Translations under genes and position numbers: made by a program | The notes under the pieces: generated by a model | Told to the model about the DNA's origin: nothing | What the model saw: the letters and a program-made list of their open reading frames with translations, nothing else | The model's database searches: none | Shown: piece after piece, positions 1-5,512 of the stretch | Position numbering within the stretch: position 1 is the first letter of the stretch | How the letters are laid out: the number at the start of each line of letters is the position of its first letter | Assembly: GCA_900545905.1 (NCBI GenBank) | Contig: URBA01000094.1 | Coordinates: 1-6,045 of the forward strand | From: an uncultured Collinsella sp. | GTDB taxonomy: Bacteria > Actinomycetota > Coriobacteriia > Coriobacteriales > Coriobacteriaceae | Direction of reading: 5' to 3' | DNA: 6,045 bases

Positions 1-42
1 CTTCTAGCTTCGTCGGCAGCGTCAGATGTGTATAAGAGACAG
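1..42 (+). other. Untrimmed Nextera library adapter (i5 side)
   Basis: This is synthetic sequence, not genome. Positions 10-42 match the Nextera Read 1 transposase adapter, ending in the 19-base Tn5 mosaic end (24-42). Positions 2-9 (TTCTAGCT) sit where the i5 index belongs and match my recollection of Nextera XT index S515. Position 1 fits the last base of the P5 primer. Genomic sequence starts at about 43. Confidence 0.98.
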
Positions 43-51
43 CTCTTGCAC

Positions 52-415
52 TGCTGAGTGGGCCAGACGGTTGCGCGATGTGCTGCTTGCAGCACGCGTG
101 AGGAAAGTCCGGGCTCCAGAGGGCGGGATGCCGGCTAACGGCCGGGCGGAGTGATCCGACGGAAAGCGCCGCAGAAAAGAAGACTCCCACCTGCGCCGCA
201 AGGCGTAAAGGGAAAAGCTGAAACGGTGGTGTAAGAGACCACCAGCGTCGTGGTAACACGGCGGCTTGGCAAGCCCCATCCGGAGCAAGCGCGAATAGGA
301 ACGCTATGGGCCGGCCCGGTCCGCGTTCGGGTAGCGTGCGTGGAGCTGCACGGTAACGTGCAGACAAGATAAATGACCGTTCACGACAGAACCCGGCTTA
401 TCGGCCCACTCGGCA
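52..415 (+). ncRNA. rnpB: RNase P RNA (catalytic subunit), bacterial A type
   Basis: This is the catalytic RNA of ribonuclease P, which removes the 5' leader of precursor tRNAs together with the protein RnpA. The ends pair as helix P1: 52-64 with 403-415, including one G-U wobble. The hallmark conserved blocks are visible: GAGGAAAGTCCGGGCTC at about 100-116 and ACAGAACCCGGCTTAT at 386-401, which form the P4 pseudoknot core. Between them are the GCAGAAAAGAAGACTCCC-like block near 170, GTAAGAG..CCACCAG near 231-245 and CCCCATCCGGAGCAAG near 275-290. The length of about 364 nt is normal for type A RNA. The promoter is not in the window because genomic sequence begins only about 9 bases upstream. 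No T-rich terminator follows directly; a long foldback starts 14 bases after the P1 3' strand. Exact mature ends are inferred from P1. Confidence 0.96.
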
Positions 416-426
416 CTTTGTTGACG

Positions 427-533
427 CTGCGAACCCGTCAGCGCGGCAATCTGCCTTTCAAGCCTTCGGGCATGACCATAAGGTCAATGCCCTTGTCTTT
501 CAAGGCACCTTGCTCGCGCTGACGGGTTCTCGC
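427..533. repeat. Long structured foldback element, possible mobile palindromic repeat
   Basis: The outer arms are 431-445 (GAACCCGTCAGCGCG) and 515-529, an exact 15-base inverted repeat. They extend to 429 and 533 with a small bulge. Pairing continues inward: 446-449 with 510-513, 452-457 (TGCCTT) with 502-507, and an apical hairpin 468-477/482-492 with loop ATAA and one bulged A. Almost the whole 105 bases can therefore fold into one rod. It has no T-run at either side, so it is not a classic intrinsic terminator. It is flanked by CTTTGTTGACG (416-426) and CTTCGTTGACG (534-544), which look like a diverged target duplication. It could be a MITE/REP-like repeat, a 3' structure on the rnpB transcript, or a small structured RNA. 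The fold is visible; the role is unknown. Confidence 0.7.
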
Positions 534-538
534 CTTCG

Positions 539-589
539 TTGACGGAATCATCGGCGTTGCCATTCTTTTTACTAGGGTTATCGTATTAT
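539..589 (+). promoter_or_regulatory. Possible promoter region for the YigZ-family gene
   Basis: TATTAT at 584-589 matches the -10 consensus at five of six positions and would start transcription near 596, about 37 bases before the start codon. Upstream, TTGCCA (557-562) is a good -35 match but its 21-base spacing is too long. TTGACG (539-544) is an alternative -35 that pairs only with a weak -10 near 561-566. The AT-rich patch stands out from its surroundings, but the exact promoter is uncertain. Confidence 0.25.
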
Positions 590-621
590 TGAGGCTGTTT
601 GTTGCCGCGCTTAGTTTTGTT

Positions 622-627
622 GAGGGG
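622..627 (+). promoter_or_regulatory. Ribosome binding site deciding a TTG start
   Basis: GAGGGG lies just before two consecutive TTG codons (630 and 633). An in-frame TGA at 621-623 excludes any longer start. GAGG to TTG 633 leaves 7 bases, while TTG 630 leaves 4, so 633 is preferred. Confidence 0.6.
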
Positions 628-632
628 CTTTG

Positions 633-1268
633 TTGGACAGCTATTTTACTCTGCAATCGAATATTGAGGCTTCGGGCGAGTTTGTGGACCGCAAGAGCCG
701 GTTTATTGCCCAGCTGGTCCATATTGAGTCCGAGGATGAGGCGAATGCCTTTATCGAGATGGTTCGCAAGCGTCATTACGACGCTCGACACAATGTTCCC
801 GCGTGGATTTTGGTCGATGGACGCGAGCGCCAGAGCGATGATGGTGAGCCGAGCCGCACGAGCGGTATGCCGACACTCGAGGTGTTGCGCGGTGCGGAGC
901 TCAAAAATGTTTGCTGCGTAGTGACGCGCTATTTTGGTGGCACGCTGTTGGGGCCTGGTGGCTTGGTGCGCGCCTATACCGCGGCGACGCAGGCGGCGGT
1001 GGCCGCGGCTCAGGAGGCCGGGCAGATCGTCGAGATGACGAGTGTCGTGCCTGTTGACGTGCATGTGGCCTATCCGCAGTATGAGCAGGTGCTTCGCTTG
1101 GCCCAGGATTCCGGTGCCAAGGTTTCGGATACCGATTACGCGGATACCGTTACACTTCACTTGGTGTTTAAGGCGGGGGAGCAGGAGCCATTTTGCGCCA
1201 AGATGCGCGAGCTTATGGCGGGACGCGAGGAGATCGAGGTCGGCGCTCCCGAATTTGCCGAGTTCTGA
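633..1268 (+). CDS. yigZ: YigZ/IMPACT family protein (UPF0029 plus DUF1949)
   Basis: The product is a cytosolic protein of 211 residues (E. coli YigZ is about 204). The family's biochemical role is not settled; the eukaryotic relative IMPACT acts in translational control through GCN1, but that role should not be transferred. The N-terminal UPF0029 domain covers roughly residues 15-125. It contains KSRFIA, the DARHNVPAW stretch, SDDGEPSRTSGMP (about 68-80) and VTRYFGGTLLGPGGLVRAY (about 97-115), the family signature. The C-terminal ferredoxin-like DUF1949 domain covers about 138-200. The usual motif is GEPSGTAG; here it reads GEPSRTSG, an Arg for Gly. The start is TTG at 633 (or 630), because a stop lies directly upstream and there is no nearby ATG. 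A strong terminator follows, so it is probably a single-gene unit. Family assignment is secure; function is not. Confidence 0.93.
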   Translation: MDSYFTLQSNIEASGEFVDRKSRFIAQLVHIESEDEANAFIEMVRKRHYDARHNVPAWILVDGRERQSDDGEPSRTSGMPTLEVLRGAELKNVCCVVTRYFGGTLLGPGGLVRAYTAATQAAVAAAQEAGQIVEMTSVVPVDVHVAYPQYEQVLRLAQDSGAKVSDTDYADTVTLHLVFKAGEQEPFCAKMRELMAGREEIEVGAPEFAEF

Positions 1269-1270
1269 CG

Positions 1271-1323
1271 ACGACGGCCGGCGTGCTTTTGGATGGATTC
1301 CAAGCGCGACGGCCGTCGTTTTT
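1271..1323 (+). terminator. Intrinsic terminator of the YigZ-family gene
   Basis: Exact 10-base arms ACGACGGCCG (1271-1280) and CGGCCGTCGT (1310-1319) enclose a 29-base loop that contains a smaller TTGGA/TCCAA stem. A five-base T-run (1319-1323) follows. It begins two bases after the stop codon and lies between convergent genes. On the minus strand no T-run follows the stem, so it is unlikely to stop transcription of the convergent gene by the same mechanism. Confidence 0.85.
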
Positions 1324-1336
1324 CTGTTGCTGCCGT

Positions 1337-1783
1337 TTACTCGGCGAGCTGCTTTAGCACATCGCAGGCGATCTCGACGGCATCGTCGATGCAACCGGGA
1401 CAGCTGCGGAGCGGACCCTTGTCCGATCCGATGCCCTTGAGCGTACCGCAGACGGTCGTCGTGTTCTTCTCGCCAAAACGCTTGGCGATTTCGCGCGACA
1501 GCTTGTAGGTCTGGCCCTTGGTCTTGGGATTTTCCATGCCGTCGCTCATTACAAAGCCCATGATGGCCACGGCGCCCGAGATGGCACCGCAAGTTTCGGT
1601 CATGCCGCCCATGCCGGCGCCAAAGCCCTCGGTGAGGGTAAAGGCGACCTGGGGGTCGAGCCCGACGGCGGGCGCGAGCGTGCAGGCGACGGCCTGCGCG
1701 CAGTTAAAGCCGCGGGCGTGGTATTCGGCAGCCTGTGCCTGAAAGGCGGCAGTGTTGAGCTGGGTGGTATCGATCTGCTTCAT
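1337..1783 (-). CDS. C_GCAxxG_C_C family cysteine-motif protein
   Basis: This is a 148-residue protein of the C_GCAxxG_C_C family (TIGR01909 as I recall it). The spaced cysteines suggest a metal or redox role, but no activity is established. The signature is present in order: Cys28 in GFNCAQAV, Cys65 in ETCGAISGA, Cys112 in TVCGTL, and Cys128/Cys131 in SCPGCIDDAV. Cys34 and Cys140 are additional. A glycine-rich stretch (GFGAGMGG, about 53-60) precedes the second motif. There is no signal peptide or clear membrane span, so it is probably cytosolic. The start is the ATG read from 1783, because AAGGAG lies 6 bases upstream. Longer in-frame starts at 1801 and 1906 have no Shine-Dalgarno and would add unconserved residues. 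It is convergent with yigZ and divergent from metY, with which it shares a repeat-rich intergenic region. Redox or sulfur involvement is inference. Confidence 0.88.
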   Translation of the reverse strand: MKQIDTTQLNTAAFQAQAAEYHARGFNCAQAVACTLAPAVGLDPQVAFTLTEGFGAGMGGMTETCGAISGAVAIMGFVMSDGMENPKTKGQTYKLSREIAKRFGEKNTTTVCGTLKGIGSDKGPLRSCPGCIDDAVEIACDVLKQLAE

Positions 1784-1789
1784 CGTTGT

Positions 1790-1795
1790 CTCCTT
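1790..1795 (-). promoter_or_regulatory. Ribosome binding site fixing the start of the cysteine-motif gene
   Basis: AAGGAG on the minus strand sits 6 bases before the ATG read from 1783. It supports the 148-residue product over longer in-frame alternatives, which lack such a site. Confidence 0.75.
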
Positions 1796-1895
1796 GTTCA
1801 TGGTGTACCCGCCTATGGTACCCTTGCCGGCGCATTCGCTTATCGAGACCGCAGTGCATATCTCATTGTTTTTCGCCATCGAACACTTTCTTAAG

Positions 1896-1927
1896 ATTTG
1901 GGACAAATAAACCTGATTAATTTGTCC
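1896..1927. promoter_or_regulatory. Candidate operator: overlapping inverted repeats in a divergent intergenic region
   Basis: GGACAAAT (1901-1908) and ATTTGTCC (1920-1927) form an exact 8-base inverted repeat with an 11-base spacer. The left arm also takes part in a second, tighter palindrome, ATTTG-GGA-CAAAT (1896-1908). The half-site ATTTG/CAAAT therefore occurs three times in 32 bases. The region lies between the divergent cysteine-motif gene and metY, about 22 bases upstream of the likely metY -35 element. That is where a dimeric regulator could act on one or both genes. There is no T-run beside it, so it is not a terminator. The regulator is unknown. Confidence 0.5.
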
Positions 1928-1949
1928 TATAACCTATCGGCGGGATGGG

Positions 1950-1978
1950 TTGAGAGGGGTGCGGGGTAGCGGTATTGT
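1950..1978 (+). promoter_or_regulatory. Likely promoter of metY
   Basis: TTGAGA (1950-1955) and TATTGT (1973-1978) are separated by exactly 17 bases and match the sigma-70-type consensus at five and four of six positions. Transcription would start near 1985 and give a leader of about 32 bases. That is too short for a SAM riboswitch or T-box. Confidence 0.5.
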
Positions 1979-2016
1979 GAACCGAATAAAACAAAACCCA
2001 AGTAAGGGAGTTGGAT

Positions 2017-3300
2017 ATGTGCGAGCAGACTATCGGTACCACGTGCGTTCAGGGCGGCTATCATCCGGGCGATGCGGAGCCGCGCCAGGTGCCCATCTAC
2101 CAGTCCACCACGTGGAAGTACGACACGTCCGAGCACATGGGCAAGCTGTTTGACCTAGAGGAGTCGGGCTACTTCTACAGCCGTTTGCAGAACCCCACGT
2201 GCGATCTGGTTGCCGCCAAGATCTGCGAGATGGAGGGCGGCACCGCTGCGATGCTCACGAGCTCGGGCATGGCTGCGAATTTCCTCGCGATCTTTAACGT
2301 GGTCGGTGCCGGCGATCATGTGGTCGCGAGCTCTGCCATTTACGGCGGTACGTATAACCTGCTTGCCCATACCATGGGCCGTATGGGCGTGACTTGCACG
2401 TTCGTCGCCCCCGACTGCACCGATGAGGAGCTGGAGGCCGCCTTTGAGCCCAATACCAAGCTCGTCTTTGGCGAGACGATCGCCAACCCTGCCCTTGCTG
2501 TGCTCGATATTGAGCGCTTTGCCAAGGCCGCGCACGACCACGGCGTGCCGCTGATGGTCGACAACACCTTCCCGACGCCCGTGATGTGCCGTCCCTTTGA
2601 GTGGGGCGCCGACATCGTCACGCATTCCACCACCAAGTACATGGATGGTCACGCGGCCTACCTGGGCGGCGTCATCGTCGATCACGGTCAGTTTGACTGG
2701 ATGGCCCATGCGGACAAGTTCCCGGGTCTCACCACGCCCGACGAGAGCTACCACGGCGTGACGTATGCCGAGAAGTTCGGCCGCGAGGGCGCCTTTATTA
2801 CCAAGGCTACCGCGCAGCTCATGCGCGACCTCGGCCCCATGCAGAACCCGCAGGCGGCCTTCTTCCTGAACAGCTCGCTCGAGAGCCTGCATGTACGCAT
2901 GCCGCGTCATTGTGAGAACGGCCTGGCCGTTGCCAAGTTCCTGCAGAGCCATCCCAAGGTACGCTTCGTGAGCTATCCGGGCCTGGAGGGCGACAAGTAC
3001 TACGACATGGCTCAGAAGTACATGCCCAACGGTACCTGCGGCGTCGTGAGCTTTGGCTTTACCGGTGGTCGTGCGGCGGCCGAGACCTTTATGAAGAGTC
3101 TTAAGCTCGCCCAGATTGCCACGCACGTGGCCGATGCCCGCACCTGCTGCCTGCACCCGGCAAACGCCACCCATCGCCAGATGAACGACGAGGAGCTCAT
3201 CGCCTGCGGCATCTCCGCCGACATGGTGCGCCTGTCGTGCGGCCTTGAGGACACGGCCGATCTGATTGCCGACCTTGAGCAGGCACTCGAGCAGTGCTAG
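2017..3300 (+). CDS. metY: O-acetylhomoserine sulfhydrylase (PLP-dependent)
   Basis: This cytosolic enzyme converts O-acetylhomoserine and sulfide to homocysteine and acetate, the direct-sulfhydrylation route to methionine. At 427 residues it has the full length of the Cys/Met-metabolism PLP family. Visible active-site elements are YSRLQNPT (Y54, R56, phosphate contact from the partner subunit), SSGMAA (82-87), VDNTF with Asp182 against the pyridine nitrogen, and HSTTKYMDGH with Lys207 as the Schiff-base lysine. HPANATHRQ (380-388) and MVRLSCGLED with Arg405 for the substrate carboxylate follow. The insert near 222-262, characteristic of MetY and absent from cystathionine gamma-synthases, supports this assignment. 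The start is ATG 2017 with GGGAG 6 bases upstream; an in-frame TTG at 2011 is less likely. It has its own promoter and a downstream hairpin. Use of O-succinyl- or O-phosphohomoserine cannot be excluded from sequence alone. Confidence 0.95.
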   Translation: MCEQTIGTTCVQGGYHPGDAEPRQVPIYQSTTWKYDTSEHMGKLFDLEESGYFYSRLQNPTCDLVAAKICEMEGGTAAMLTSSGMAANFLAIFNVVGAGDHVVASSAIYGGTYNLLAHTMGRMGVTCTFVAPDCTDEELEAAFEPNTKLVFGETIANPALAVLDIERFAKAAHDHGVPLMVDNTFPTPVMCRPFEWGADIVTHSTTKYMDGHAAYLGGVIVDHGQFDWMAHADKFPGLTTPDESYHGVTYAEKFGREGAFITKATAQLMRDLGPMQNPQAAFFLNSSLESLHVRMPRHCENGLAVAKFLQSHPKVRFVSYPGLEGDKYYDMAQKYMPNGTCGVVSFGFTGGRAAAETFMKSLKLAQIATHVADARTCCLHPANATHRQMNDEELIACGISADMVRLSCGLEDTADLIADLEQALEQC

Positions 3301-3369
3301 GCTAGCGTGCGTGCGGGGCGTGGGACGGCTTTTCGGCTGACGACGTCCTCATAGTTCCGATTCCGTAGG

Positions 3370-3417
3370 CGGGACCCCGATCGTGTCCGTTTGTAGGCGA
3401 TTGGGGTCCCGTTTTTT
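3370..3417 (+). terminator. Strong intrinsic terminator after metY, inside the MFS leader
   Basis: The stem is 3370-3383 (CGGGACCCCGATCG) with 3398-3411 (CGATTGGGGTCCCG), 14 pairs with one G-U, a 14-base loop, then six T (3412-3417). It ends metY transcription about 70-115 bases after the stop codon. Only 24 bases separate the T-run from the ATG at 3442, and I see no convincing promoter in that gap. It may therefore also attenuate transcription of the MFS gene. Confidence 0.88.
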
Positions 3418-3441
3418 CGTTGCACGATAGAAAGGATATAC

Positions 3442-4746
3442 ATGGAGAAAACTGCCGAGCAGCTGCGCCGCGAACACATTGCCCTAGAGGGCGACACCCA
3501 CGGTAAGAATAAATGGGCGATTCTGTTCACCGTGCTCGTCATGACCTTTATGGCGTGTCTGGATGCGAGCATCGTGACGGTGGCGCTCCCAGTGATGCAA
3601 AAGGAGCTGGGGGTGGGTCTCGACCGCATTCAGCTCGTGAGCTCGGTGTATCTGCTCGCGACGTGCGTCGCCATGCTGCCGTTTGGCCGCTTGGGCGATG
3701 TGCGCGGCAAGGTGAATGTGTTCCAGCTTGGTGTAATCGTCTTTACGGGTGGCTCGTTGCTTTGCGGGCTTTCGGCTTCGCTCGAGGTGCTTATCTTGGC
3801 GCGTTTCGTGCAGGGCATTGGCTGTGCCGCCGCGATGGCCAACAATATGGGCATCATCACCGAGTCGTTTCCGGCGCGTGAGCGCGGCCGTGCCATGGGC
3901 ATTCTGGCGACCTTTGTGGCTCTTGGCATGATGTGCGGCCCCGTGCTCGGCGGCGTGCTGGTGGCGAGCTTTCCCTGGGAGAGCATCTTCCTTATCAATC
4001 TGCCCATTGGCGTAATCTCGTTTATCGTGGGACTCTATACGCTGCCGCATGTGAAGCCGGAGGCTGGCGAACGCCCTATGCCGTTGACAGAGGCGGCGCG
4101 TCGCTGCTTTGCGAGCTCGGCTTTCACGATTAACCTGGCTTGCATGCTTATCGTGTTCGTGGGTATCGGTGCCTCCGAGTTTGTGCTGCCGTTCTACTTT
4201 CAGGATGCCCACGGCTTTAGCTCCGATATCTCCGGCCTGTTGTTTTTGGCGATGCCGGTCGTGAATGCCTTTGTGGGCCCGCTTTCGGGCTCGGTGTCCG
4301 ACCGTGTTGGTTGTGAAGCGCCCACGGCCGTTGGCCTGGGCGTGTACGTGTGCGGTCTCTTTGCGGTGAGCACGCTTGACGAGCACTCTTCCATCTTGAT
4401 GATCGTGTGCTGCGTCGCATTTATGTCGTGCGGCACGTCGATCTTCCAGAGTCCCAATAATTCGCTGTATATGGGTTCGGCTCCGCGTGAGGCGCTTGGC
4501 TTTGCGGGCAGCTTGAGCAGCTTGGCGCGCTATGCGGGCATAGCGCTGGGTATTACGGCGGCGTCGCGCATCCTGTATGGACAGACGAGCGCGGTAATGG
4601 GTAAGACGGTCACGAGCTATGTGGCGGGTCGTCCGGACGTGTTCCTCTTTGGCTTCCGTTTGGTATTCTACGTGCTGATGGCCGTTGCTACCGTGGGCTT
4701 TGCGCTCACATTGGTACGTTTGGTGAGGACGCGCGCCCGGCATTAG
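3442..4746 (+). CDS. MFS exporter, DHA2-like (EmrB/QacA-type) with 12 predicted helices
   Basis: This is a 434-residue integral membrane transporter, probably a proton-coupled exporter of drugs or metabolites; the substrate is unknown. Family motifs include LDASIVTVALP (40-50, the DHA2 helix-1 signature), FGRLGDVRGK (81-90, motif A), RFVQGIG (121-127, motif B) and GPVLGG (166-171, antiporter motif C). IFLINLPIG (182-190) and a second-half motif A, SGSVSDRVG (282-290), follow. About 12 hydrophobic spans are visible, near 24-46, 65-82, 94-112, 114-135, 151-175, 181-200, 226-248, 264-284, 293-311, 317-335, 353-378 and 399-424. Classical DHA2 proteins have 14; here only about 25 polar residues follow helix 6, so the extra central pair is missing. 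AAAGGA lies 5 bases before the ATG. The terminator-like hairpin upstream may regulate it. No terminator is evident after it. Confidence 0.9.
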   Translation: MEKTAEQLRREHIALEGDTHGKNKWAILFTVLVMTFMACLDASIVTVALPVMQKELGVGLDRIQLVSSVYLLATCVAMLPFGRLGDVRGKVNVFQLGVIVFTGGSLLCGLSASLEVLILARFVQGIGCAAAMANNMGIITESFPARERGRAMGILATFVALGMMCGPVLGGVLVASFPWESIFLINLPIGVISFIVGLYTLPHVKPEAGERPMPLTEAARRCFASSAFTINLACMLIVFVGIGASEFVLPFYFQDAHGFSSDISGLLFLAMPVVNAFVGPLSGSVSDRVGCEAPTAVGLGVYVCGLFAVSTLDEHSSILMIVCCVAFMSCGTSIFQSPNNSLYMGSAPREALGFAGSLSSLARYAGIALGITAASRILYGQTSAVMGKTVTSYVAGRPDVFLFGFRLVFYVLMAVATVGFALTLVRLVRTRARH

Positions 4747-4842
4747 CGTTTCTGGGGGGCGTCCGCCACGAATCGGGCCTATCTACTGGTCTTGCAGCTT
4801 TATAGTGCGATGCGGCTTGTGGGGCGGGCGGGGGTAGGTCCG

Positions 4843-4851
4843 TGGTAGACT
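4843..4851 (+). promoter_or_regulatory. Likely extended -10 promoter of xpt
   Basis: TGGTAGACT is an extended -10 element (TGn followed by TAGACT at 4846-4851). No good -35 is found at normal spacing, which extended -10 promoters tolerate. Transcription would start near 4858, leaving a leader of about 49 bases. The rest of the 160-base gap from 4747 to 4906 shows no gene, only a short hairpin (4874-4891). Confidence 0.45.
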
Positions 4852-4873
4852 ATCGAACAACGTTTATTAATCG

Positions 4874-4891
4874 CGCGGTATCGTTGCCGCG
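4874..4891 (+). promoter_or_regulatory. Short hairpin in the xpt leader
   Basis: CGCGGTA (4874-4880) pairs with TGCCGCG (4885-4891) through seven pairs, one G-U, around the loop TCGT. It ends just before the AGAAGGGG ribosome binding site and has no T-run, so it is not a terminator. It might affect ribosome access or message stability. It could also be chance in GC-rich DNA. Confidence 0.35.
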
Positions 4892-4906
4892 AGAAGGGGT
4901 TGCGCC

Positions 4907-5485
4907 ATGCAGGAGCTTGAGGATCGTATTCGCCATGACGGCATCGTAAAGGCCGGTAACGTCCTTAAGGTTGATGCCTTCCTCAACCACCAGTGCGACG
5001 TTGAGCTGTTTGACCACATGGGTGCCGAGTGGGCCCGTCTGTTCGAGGGCGTTGAGATCAACAAGATCCTGACGATCGAGGCTTCGGGTATTGGCATGGC
5101 CTGCATCGCGGCTCAGCATTTTGGCGGCGTGCCGGTGGTCTTTGCCAAGAAGGCGCAGTCCATCAACCTCGACGGCGAGCAGTATGCCACGACCATCTAC
5201 TCCTTTACCAAGCAGAAGGAGTATCCGGTCATCGTTGGCAAGCGTTTCCTGTCCGAGGGCGACAAGGTCCTGATCATCGACGACTTCTTGGCCAACGGCT
5301 GCGCGCTCGAGGGTCTTATCAAGATCTGCGAGGCTGCGGGTGCCGAGGTGTCCGGTATTGGCATTGCAGTGGAGAAGGGCTTCCAGGGCGGCGGCGATAA
5401 GCTCCGCGAGCGCGGCTTCCGCGTCGAGAGCTTGGCCCGTATCGCCGATATGGACTGCGAGACCGGCGAGATCACCTTCGCCTAA
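4907..5485 (+). CDS. xpt: Xanthine phosphoribosyltransferase
   Basis: This cytosolic purine-salvage enzyme transfers the phosphoribosyl group of PRPP to xanthine, giving XMP, which then feeds GMP synthesis. At 192 residues it is close to B. subtilis Xpt (194). Visible elements are DAFLNHQCD (23-31, the Xpt base-recognition region), LTIEASGI (55-62), and VLIIDDFLANG (121-131), the PRPP-binding loop with its acidic pair Asp125/Asp126. LARIADM (186-192 in the C-terminal region, preceding the ETGEITF ending) matches the family's closing segment. AGAAGGGG stands 7 bases before the ATG. In Bacillus the orthologue is under a guanine riboswitch and paired with pbuX; here the leader is too short for a purine riboswitch and no permease gene adjoins. 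The palindrome 28 bases after the stop probably terminates it. Confidence 0.95.
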   Translation: MQELEDRIRHDGIVKAGNVLKVDAFLNHQCDVELFDHMGAEWARLFEGVEINKILTIEASGIGMACIAAQHFGGVPVVFAKKAQSINLDGEQYATTIYSFTKQKEYPVIVGKRFLSEGDKVLIIDDFLANGCALEGLIKICEAAGAEVSGIGIAVEKGFQGGGDKLRERGFRVESLARIADMDCETGEITFA

Positions 5486-5512
5486 GCGCGCAACACAAGC
5501 GATTGGTATGCG

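Noticed and set aside
22..288. Minus-strand open frame of 88 codons
   Set aside because: It lies inside the RNase P RNA and runs into adapter sequence; no ribosome binding site.
438..540. Short minus-strand peptide within the foldback (contains KGIDLMVMPEGLKGRLPR), possibly a coding remnant
   Set aside because: The bases are fully accounted for by nested inverted repeats, and there is no start or ribosome binding site specific to it.
438..1592. Minus-strand open frame of 384 codons
   Set aside because: It is antisense to the YigZ-family gene and overlaps the recognised cysteine-motif gene on the same strand in another frame. The translation is low in conserved motifs and rich in Arg/His, as expected of a GC-rich shadow.
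1784..1906. N-terminal extension of the cysteine-motif protein to 189 residues
   Set aside because: AAGGAG precedes the ATG at 1783, whereas the upstream starts lack such a site and the added residues show no family similarity.
1928..2016. SAM riboswitch or T-box leader before metY
   Set aside because: The likely promoter at 1950-1978 leaves only about 32 bases of leader, with no conserved aptamer or T-box sequence.
2155..3174. Minus-strand open frame of 339 codons opposite metY
   Set aside because: metY is unambiguous with all active-site residues. The opposite frame stays open because of GC-biased third positions and shows no domain.
3484..4743. Minus-strand open frame of 419 codons opposite the MFS gene
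   Set aside because: Its highly charged, Arg/His/Gln-rich translation is the mirror of hydrophobic codons on the plus strand, and it has no start signal.
4747..4842. Terminator after the MFS gene
   Set aside because: G-runs and a small GGC..GCC stem exist near 4757-4767, but there is no stable stem followed by T residues.
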